A DNA stretch of 64,000 bases from Ascochyta rabiei (Eukaryota; Ascomycota; Dothideomycetes; Pleosporales; Didymellaceae): contig NC_082425.1 of the NCBI RefSeq assembly GCF_004011695.2, positions 682,001 through 746,000 on the forward strand. The letters are read 5' to 3'. The notes beneath the pieces were generated by a model. The model was given only the letters and a program-made list of their open reading frames with translations, had not been told where the DNA came from and made no database searches. Positions 57,210 through 64,000 of the stretch are shown piece by piece. The position numbers and the translations under genes are program-made. Position 1 is the stretch's first letter. Every line of letters begins with the position of its first letter.

Positions 57210-58533
57210 GGTACCGGTCCTCGAAGCGTTCTCCTAGATAGCAATGGCTTGATGCTTCGAACAGATTGTAGTTTCCACACAAAGGCTGCAATAAAGGGCT
57301 CGCTTGGGACTGACAACAAGGCTCGAGCGAAGAAGAGTGCGCCGTCTCCCCCTCAAGTACCTCCGCATCCCAAGACGTTTGGCGTCACTCCTCAACGAGC
57401 CATGTGCATGCCAGCCAGGTCAGCATCCCTGTCATCCCATTGCCGTGTCTTCTACAGGCTGAATGTCCCCGCGGCAGTGGCAGCCCAAGCCTTGGCTAGG
57501 CCAAGACCGGGGTAGACGCTGGGGTAGAAATCGTGGGGATCACCAGCTTTGGCGCCGTTGGTGGCATAGCGTTTTCGTGGGACGCCGAGTGAGGTGCCTA
57601 TGTCGGGGAAGTGGAGACCGAGGTCACGCTGGCGTGATGTAAGCATCACAGGGGTCCTGAGATGAGCATGCAAAACCACTCTGAGCTCAAATCTCGGGCC
57701 CTGAACACTCAACGAGAATCAGTATGCTTGCTCGTTGTTTTGGTTGCGCGTATCAGAGTGAAGAGGTTTTTGTATCATGACGGTGAACGCGATCCCTCCT
57801 TGCGCCTCTGCCGTCTCCCCTCAGCGCTAGCTGCTAGGTCCCGCTGCTTGACGACCGTATCTACATACGACCACAGTCCCTTCGCAGTGTCATAGCTTTT
57901 TATTCCTCAGGTCCCTTTAAATCGCTACCATACAAAACGTTCTCCATCACACAGGTCACCGCATCCACAACATGTTTGCAAGCATACCTTCCGCAAAACA
58001 CGAGCGGTAACTCCTCATGATTCGACATGGGTACAGAGCTTTACAGTGAACCGACACGAAACTTGAGGCTACGACTGCCTAGCGCTGTTCTTCGTCTCTT
58101 GCTTCGTCTCGGACTCATGAGGTACATCGAGGAAACGGAAGCTCTCGACGGCGTCATAGTTCGGACTTGGGCGGTCCCTTGGGACCAGATAGACCCCTCT
58201 CGTCGAGTAAGAGAGAAACTCATCCGAATTTAAACTCAGGTCACGGCTCGTTGGAAGCCATAGCCAACTGATGTCTGTGTCTCGAGAGACATGCCTTGAA
58301 CTTGCCTTGCCTGTAAAGATGTGGTTCCTATGCTTTGGCTCAAGCTGACAAGATAGGAAACCTCAGAGCAGCTCGGCAACGACGCCACCTCACTGTCACA
58401 AGCAGCCTTGACGACGCTGCATGCACGCTTCAACAACCCATGGGTCAATCGTTCCACATCATTCGGGGTCTCTATCGCTATTGCCCATCATTCTTGACTA
58501 CCTCCACGCTTTGACAAAGCTCGACACGCTGCC
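57210..58533. other. No recognisable gene
   Basis: It holds the transporter promoter and the leader of the next plus-strand gene. A small plus-strand frame at 58027-58233 (68 aa, RLRLPSAVLRLLLRLGLMRY) has an ATG but no homology I recognise, so I leave it uncalled. Confidence 0.45.
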
Positions 58534-60114
58534 ATGTCGCACCCAGTCGACGCTCAACCGCAGCCGGATCCTGACATGCACCCATACACCCGTCTATCCG
58601 ACACCACTGCCAGTCATAGACTCTAGCGTCGTCTTTCTTCTAGCGTTAGCATTTCAGATGCGCAGAAGACATCAAACACTCGCAGGGATTCAGCGAGGGG
58701 GAGCCAGAGCGCTGTGCCATCTGGGGCAGCTCAACGACCCTCCGAACCATCAGTGGCCGAAGAGGACGCCTCGTTTGTTCCCGTACAGACCGTCCAACCC
58801 GCCTCTGGGCAGGTTGCGCCTCACTTCCGGCCGCCGCAGTGGTCACATGGGACGCATGAACCTCTTGCCACTTCTCAAGTTGTTCAACAGTCGCTTTCCA
58901 AACAACGGAACAATATTCCCGACGCCCTCGCAGCTGCTCTTCAGCTCCCGATTAGGTCCATTCCTGAGGCCGCCCAGCCAGTGTCTACAGAACCAAGCTC
59001 AGTCTCCGCTCTTCAGAACACACAAGACCGCAGGGAGCGTGAGGTTCAACCATTGCTACCGGACGCTGAGCCTGAAGCTCGAGCCACACCGTCTGGACCA
59101 CTTGTTGCGAGCATGCAGCCTCAACGGCTACCGCCTCTTTCGATAAGATTGTCCAATCAGATGAGTGGGAGGTTCCAACGCTCAGGCCCCTACAAGATCC
59201 CCAGCATGTCTGTTCGCTCTCGCGTGGAATGGACTTGTCTACACGAAGAGCAATGGCTCTCCCGCGAACCCGTATTCCAGCACCTGGTGGTTCCCATGGC
59301 CTTCATGAACGATGTCATCACCTTTGTCAGGGACCTTGGCGGCGATTTTCGAAGGAGAGCTGCTCTGTTAGAAGTGATCTGTCACATGGAATAGGAACCT
59401 CTTGGGACATCCTTTGGGGAGCCTTCGCGTGATTCGATATTGTACATGCAACGGAAGTTTCGGGTCGACTACGGCGAGACTGCTGGACTCTACACCACCG
59501 TTGACAAGATGTTCTTGAAGGCTTGGGACCAGGCCATGGGCCCTGCGTTTCGCGAGCAGCGCGATGCATACAACGAGTGAGTCTTGGAAGCAGTCCGAAG
59601 TACTTACTCGCTAAACAGCCGTCTTAGATTCAAGGGCAGCCGTCTCGCACGCCTCGACGAGGGTGAGGGCGACGAGCTCATCGAGGAAATCGAGACTCTG
59701 AACCGGAGACGGCTCGCCAAGAGATACAGCTGGGCTCACAACGTCACGAGCGCACTCGCCAACCCGAGTATCGCGTCCGATATCACCAGGGAGAATCGAG
59801 GCAAGCTGTATGGTCATATTGGACAGTATTTCCTGAAGAATCCGGCACTCGAACGCGGTAATCGGCCAGGGTGGAGGTCGCATGTGATGCCTGGCCCCAG
59901 GGCCGCAAAGGCGCGGCAGCTGCGGAAACAGCGACGTCAACAATCACTCGAAGCCGCTGGAGTGCAGGGCGCTGCCGCATCCGCAGTGGTTGAGAACCAG
60001 GTCGAATGTCATGCTGGAGACTTGGAGGGCCTTGGACTGAAACTCGCACAGGTCGAGATGCAGGTTGCAGAGACACTGAGGGGGATGGGGAGGGCGAATG
60101 CTTTCACATTGTAG
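58534..60114 (+). CDS. Unrecognised 474-aa protein, three introns
   Basis: Exons are 58534-58612, 58658-59325, 59395-59576 and 59619-60114. The introns are 45, 69 and 42 bp. The 45 and 69 bp introns are multiples of three and each contains an in-frame stop, so retention would truncate the product. Splice signals are GTCATA...TTCAG, GTCAGG...ATAG and GTGAGT...AACAG, the middle one being the weakest. The N-terminal ~200 residues are Pro/Gln/Ser-rich and disordered. Residues ~210-475 look folded and helical: VEWTCLHEEQWLSREPVFQHL, ILYMQRKFRVDYGETAGLY, FLKAWDQAMGPAFREQRDAYN-DRL, ELIEEIETLNRRRLAKRY, YFLKNPALERGNRPGW and a basic RAAKARQLRKQRRQQSLEAAG stretch. No family is recognised. The basic stretch suggests nuclear location. 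A lineage-restricted gene or an old transposon-derived gene is possible. Confidence 0.6.
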
Positions 60115-60130
60115 CTACAGAAGGACCACA

Positions 60131-61242
60131 CTACTTCCCATTCTCAAACGCTAATCCACTCTCCTTCCGCACCGCACCATACACACTCGGGATGTCTCCC
60201 TTGTCCCCCAAGTATTCTTTCACACCTTCCAGTCGCGCCCGCACTACATCCAGACCCTTCACGCTGGCGCCACTCGCATCTGCGAGGGCTTTCGCGTGGC
60301 GGGCATCTTTGCGTGCCAGGTCAATGTGGAACAGCGGCTCGTCGCGCTTGTAGTAGTCGCCAGCCAGCATGCGCTGGGAGTAGGCAGCAAACGGACCGGA
60401 GAACATGGTCGAGATGAAAGCATGCAGGTTGTCGACCCCCAGGCCGGACTTCTCGGCCAGCACATGGCCCTCGGAGAGCTGGTTGACCATGTTCAGGATG
60501 AAGGTGTTGCCAATCACCTTCAGCAGCGTTGCGTTCCCTGCCGGCTGGTCGCTGAAGTCGATGGTCGCCCGCCCCATGACCCCGTCGCGGTAGGGCGCTA
60601 GTTTCTTCACCGACCCCGATCGCCCCGCGACTACGCACACCAGGCTCCCCGCGTCGGCCATGGCGGGCGCGCCGAAGACGGGCATCCCGACGAACTCGCC
60701 GCCCGCCGCCGTGATGCGCTTCTCCAGCGCGTTGGTCGTGTCCGGGTGGATGGTGCTGCAGTCTACAATCGTCTTGCCGGTGACATCACCCTCCAGGATG
60801 GTGTCGACGGTGGCGGTGACGGCGGCGTCGTCGCCGAGACACATGAGGATGATGTCGCTGGGCGCGACGGCATCTTGGACTGTCGAGACGACCTTGGTCT
60901 TGTCCGTGCCGATCTTGGCGGCTAGGTCGTCGGCGCGCTGCTGGGTGCGGTTGTAGAGGATCAGTGGCTTGTCGAGGTTTCCCTTGGAGACGAGGTTGGC
61001 GCACATGCCCTGGACGTGTCAGCGAGTCATGGCTGTGTGGTGGTGTGCGTGCGCGCTTTCTAGCGAAAAAGGTTCAGAACTACATGGCTTGAGCAGCTCC
61101 AGTGATGTCGCTCTTGGACGAAAGGTAGGAACGGCACGACACGAAGAGTAAGGTCTGTGGTGGTGGAAGGTTCCATCTGATAAGATCAGCGACTCACCCT
61201 CCCCATGTTGCCGAGGCCGATCCAAGCTAGTTGGGGAGCCAT
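60131..61242 (-). CDS. 3-hydroxyisobutyrate dehydrogenase family protein, 307 aa
   Basis: On the minus strand, exon 1 is 61242-61198 and exon 2 is 61009-60131. The 188 bp intron has a GTGAGT donor and a GTCCAG acceptor. Exon 1 supplies the start of the dinucleotide fold (MAPQLAWIGLGNMGR, the GxGxMG motif) and exon 2 continues GMCANLVSKGNL. Other family features are LYNRTQQRADDLA after the second strand, IVDCSTIHPD at 95-105, which contacts substrate, and GMPVFGAPAMADAGSLVCVVAG. Lys179 in GNATLLKVIGN is the catalytic lysine. The C-terminal helical domain has KSGLGVDNLHAFISTMFSGP and LARKDARHA. It should oxidise a short 3-hydroxy acid with NAD(P). Whether it acts in valine breakdown or on another beta-hydroxyacid is open. 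There is no clear mitochondrial presequence. Confidence 0.9.
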
Positions 61243-61602
61243 GTCGGTGTTGTAGTGAATTGGGGTTGTAGTGAATTGGCGTTGTAGTGAAATGGTTTGT
61301 TTGGCGGTGCTTCGAACTGTGCTCTGCCTCAAGATGTCAAGCACCTGTGTACCGCGGTGTGTAGATTTATATCCGTACGCTCATGTAGTCATGTCCGGCT
61401 TTGTCAGAATGTCGGAGCAAACCGTAATCAAGGACCGAGATGACGACGACGCAGAGCTTTTATCGATAAGGAGTCCGTCATAGCTCCGGGCTGCGGTCAA
61501 CACGCACATGCGGGTTTTTCCCGCACCGCAATATCGCGCATCCACGCCTGTCTGTCTCTCAATGTACTCGCGGAGTTCAGGAGCTGGACGGTAGCATGAA
61601 GA
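61243..61602. other. Divergent promoter between dehydrogenase and N-acetylglutamate synthase
   Basis: The 360 bp between two divergent start codons should hold both promoters. No gene recognised. Confidence 0.55.
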
Positions 61603-61749
61603 ATGGTCATTTGCAAAGCCCCGGTCTGGGGCCTGGGGCGAGCTTCGACGAAGGTGAGCACTGCCGGAGACGGGGCGGTTGACAGCCCGCTCTCTCCTCC
61701 CGTGTTGCATTGCACAGGCATTGATCGCCAGCCAGCTCCCCAGGCTCGA
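61596..61749 (+). promoter_or_regulatory. Possible overlapping upstream open reading frame of the N-acetylglutamate synthase gene
   Basis: An ATG at 61596 lies 7 bp before the proposed start at 61603 in another frame. After removal of the 61654-61717 intron it reads 30 codons ([14 protein letters not shown]...) to a TAG just inside exon 2. A ribosome starting there would miss the main frame, so synthesis would depend on leaky scanning. It is not the arginine attenuator peptide of fungal carbamoyl-phosphate synthetase genes. Confidence 0.4.
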
Positions 61750-63865
61750 TAGCACGAGCACCGTCGCCGCAAAGACGTCTGCTGCGCGATTGCACACGAC
61801 GGCATGTCTCGGCGCCCTGAACATGCGCCGGGCATCGAGCTCCGCCAAAGAACGGCAGCGTGCGGAACGCGATCAATTGACGCGCCTCCTCAAGGAGTCG
61901 GACGCCAAGCGCGACGCTCGAAACTACATCAAGCACTTCGACGTCGCCAAGAAGACGCCTGCAGACGTTGCTCCCAGGGCCAAGTTGGCTGTCGACCCGG
62001 CCACGGCCCTCACCGGCGTGAACCTCGGCAACCTGTATGGGCCCTCTGTCTTCACGCGCGAACAGCTGCCCGAGGAGAGCTTCGCGGAGCGCTTCAAGGA
62101 GAGCGCAGAGGAGCCGCTGCATCTGGCCCTGGTGAAGCTGCGACAGCCGCAAGCGCTCGACGATGCTACCCTGGGCGCTCTTGCCTCTACCCTGAGCCAA
62201 CTGGCGCAGCTGGGCCTCAGCACTGCCGTCGTGCTGGACTGCGACGACGATGCCTCGTGCGACACCGCCCACGCACGACCACCCCTCGAGACGACCATCC
62301 GAGCCCAGGCGACACGCGTCGTGGCCGCCTTGCAGAAGCACCACGAGCCGGGCGCCCTCCTGGTCGAGCATGCGCTCACCTACGCCAGCTTGGCCGGACA
62401 CAGGCTGAGCACCGCACATGTGCGCGGCGATGTCGAGGTCCAGGACAACTACCTCCTCTTCCCTCTCATCGACGACGGCGTCATTCCCGTCATACCGCCT
62501 TTTGCCTACGATACGGACCTGAAGAGGGTCACGGTCCTGGCCGACGACGTCGTTCTGGCGCTGGTCCGCGAGTTTGCTGGCTTGGCAGGAGGCACCAGCA
62601 GCATAGAGAGCAACACGCACAGCCACAAGGACGTCTACGAACGGCCCATCTTGGACCGCATCATCATCTTGGATCCTCTGGGCGGCATTCCCTCCCAGAA
62701 CAGGGTAGACGGCGCTCATGTCTTCGTCAATCTCGAAGCAGAGTATCGCGACATCAAGGAAGAGCTAGCCAACATGTCCCTGGATGCAAAAGCCATCAGC
62801 AGCGACAAGGCGTCAACATCGCTCGGCACTGGTAACCCTTTCTCTCGGTTCGTTGAGGACGGGATAGCTCCTCTGCCAAGTCCTTCTACAGACCACATAG
62901 GCGACGTCTTACCTTCTGACCGACATACAAAGAACCTCGTCGTGGTCGAGCGAGCCTTGAAGCTACTTCCACCATCATCGTCAGGCCTCATCGTCACCCC
63001 TTCAGAGGCTGCTACCGAAGCTCTCCCCGATCCAGACGAGTCCGGTCGTAGACCAAAGCCATCCCCCAATCCGCTGCTCCACAACGTCCTGACGGACAAG
63101 CCCATGGTATCATCCTCCCTCCCAACATCCCCGGCCAGCCGGCTTCACGATCTAAGCGCTCCCAACCCATCAACCTTCCTCAAGAAAGGCATCCCTCTGA
63201 CCATGATTCCCGACCCCCGTGTTTGCGGACCGTGGCAGCCACCCTCCACAGGCTACCCCAGCATCGACCTGGCCAACGACCCACGCATCAACCTCCCCAA
63301 ACTCATCGATCTGATAAATGACTCATTCCGCCGCAAGCTCGATCCAAAAGACTACCTAGCCCGCATCCACGGCCGCGTCGCGGGCATAATCATTGCAGGC
63401 GACTATGAAGGGGGCGCGATATGTACATGGGAAACGCCTTCGACGCTGCAGTCTCGCACCCCTGGCCCCTCTGCTGAATTCGGTCCTACAGCAACGGATA
63501 CAGACTCGCCCTATTGGGTCCCCTATCTCGACAAATTCGCCGTTTTGACGAGCTCGCAGGGCTCAGGCGGCGTGAGCGACATCGTCTGGGCCGCACTGGT
63601 GCGGACTTGTTTCCCACGAGGTGTCGTGTGGAGGAGCCGCACTAGCAATCCCGTGAACAAGTGGTATCAGGAGAGGAGCACAGGTATGTGGAATCTCCCT
63701 GGCGAACAGTGGACTATGTTCTGGACTGTCGAGGGCGTGACAGATGGGTGGGGTGGAGCGGAAGACAAGGCCAAGGAGACGGAAATGAAGAGGTGGGATG
63801 CATATACCGACGTTTGCTCGGGAATTGAACCAAGTTGGATGGATGGTAAGAAACAACTCGATTAG
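61603..63865 (+). CDS. ARG2: Mitochondrial N-acetylglutamate synthase, 732 aa
   Basis: Exons are 61603-61653 and 61718-63865. The 64 bp intron has donor GTGAGC and acceptor CACAG. Exon 1 plus the start of exon 2 gives a basic, hydroxylated presequence ([17 protein letters not shown], then residues to LHTTACLG) expected for the matrix. The enzyme makes N-acetylglutamate from glutamate and acetyl-CoA, the first step of arginine synthesis. Fungal family features are [20 protein letters not shown], then an amino-acid-kinase-like domain ([51 protein letters not shown]). A long disordered linker follows, then a C-terminal acetyltransferase domain ([68 protein letters not shown]). Length and order match fungal NAGS. 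An internal Met (MRRASS, 61823) would lack the targeting signal. Confidence 0.93.
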
Positions 63866-64000
63866 CAAGCGTACACAAACATCGTGATGGGTCTAAAAAA
63901 TGTCATCAGTCTTGTCAATCAGAGCTGGGTTCTGATTCATGGCTCTTTCCAGTCAAGCCTCCGTCTATACCATTTGGAATCTTCAAAAATATCGTGGCCC
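63866..64000. other. 3' flank of the N-acetylglutamate synthase gene
   Basis: The window ends here. Nothing else was recognised. Confidence 0.5.

Noticed and set aside
61603..61823. Internal Met at 61823 as the start of N-acetylglutamate synthase
   Set aside because: Upstream sequence joined through a good intron encodes a convincing mitochondrial presequence, which the shorter form would lack.

Overview
The window is nuclear DNA from a filamentous ascomycete, most likely a Dothideomycete of the order Pleosporales. Genes lie on both strands with no operons. Most are split by 38-95 bp introns with GT...AG ends. The gene content is fungal: augmin subunit HAUS6, eIF3g, a GT90/CAP10 glycosyltransferase, an RTA1 protein, cutinase, pectin lyases and esterases, and a Zn2Cys6 regulator. 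AT-rich transposon copies full of transition-type stop codons point to repeat-induced point mutation (RIP). The species is inferred, not proven. Gene models were joined by hand from splice signals and reading-frame phase.

Layout. 1-10 kb is gene-poor: a 457-aa tubby-like protein and a 97-aa protein with one double-stranded-RNA-binding fold sit in long stretches with no recognisable gene. 10-25 kb is a dense housekeeping block: NTF2-like protein, HDDC2-type 5'-deoxynucleotidase, HAUS6, GNAT acetyltransferase, a serine-rich protein with unclear ends, eIF3g, an R3H protein of the R3HDM4 type and a 1167-aa mitochondrial-type membrane protein. 26-47 kb is an accessory island: a decayed haem aldoxime dehydratase, pectin methylesterase, a protein with a CHORD-like zinc site and a SUMO-interaction motif, a small secreted protein, pectate lyase, cutinase, a decayed sterol-type glucosyltransferase and a Zn2Cys6 regulator with a stop at codon 8. 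Two copies of one RIP-degraded pogo-like DNA transposon bracket the last five of these, and the second copy carries a nested Fot1-like transposon. 47-64 kb returns to conserved genes: RTA1 and another multi-span membrane protein, a 1004-aa GT90 glycosyltransferase whose start codon abuts a 16 x 24 bp minisatellite, a FucP-type sugar transporter, an unrecognised 474-aa protein, 3-hydroxyisobutyrate dehydrogenase, and mitochondrial N-acetylglutamate synthase.

Functional reading. Pectin methylesterase, pectate lyase and cutinase together fit attack on the plant surface: demethylation of pectin, cleavage of the product, and cutin hydrolysis. Their neighbours are decaying genes and RIP-mutated transposons, the usual picture of a fast-evolving compartment in a plant-associated fungus. 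The best leads are the transposon-bracketed segment with its broken regulator, the CHORD-like/SIM protein, the tiny dsRNA-binding protein and the GT90-linked minisatellite. I did not find a convincing wholly new multi-gene system.
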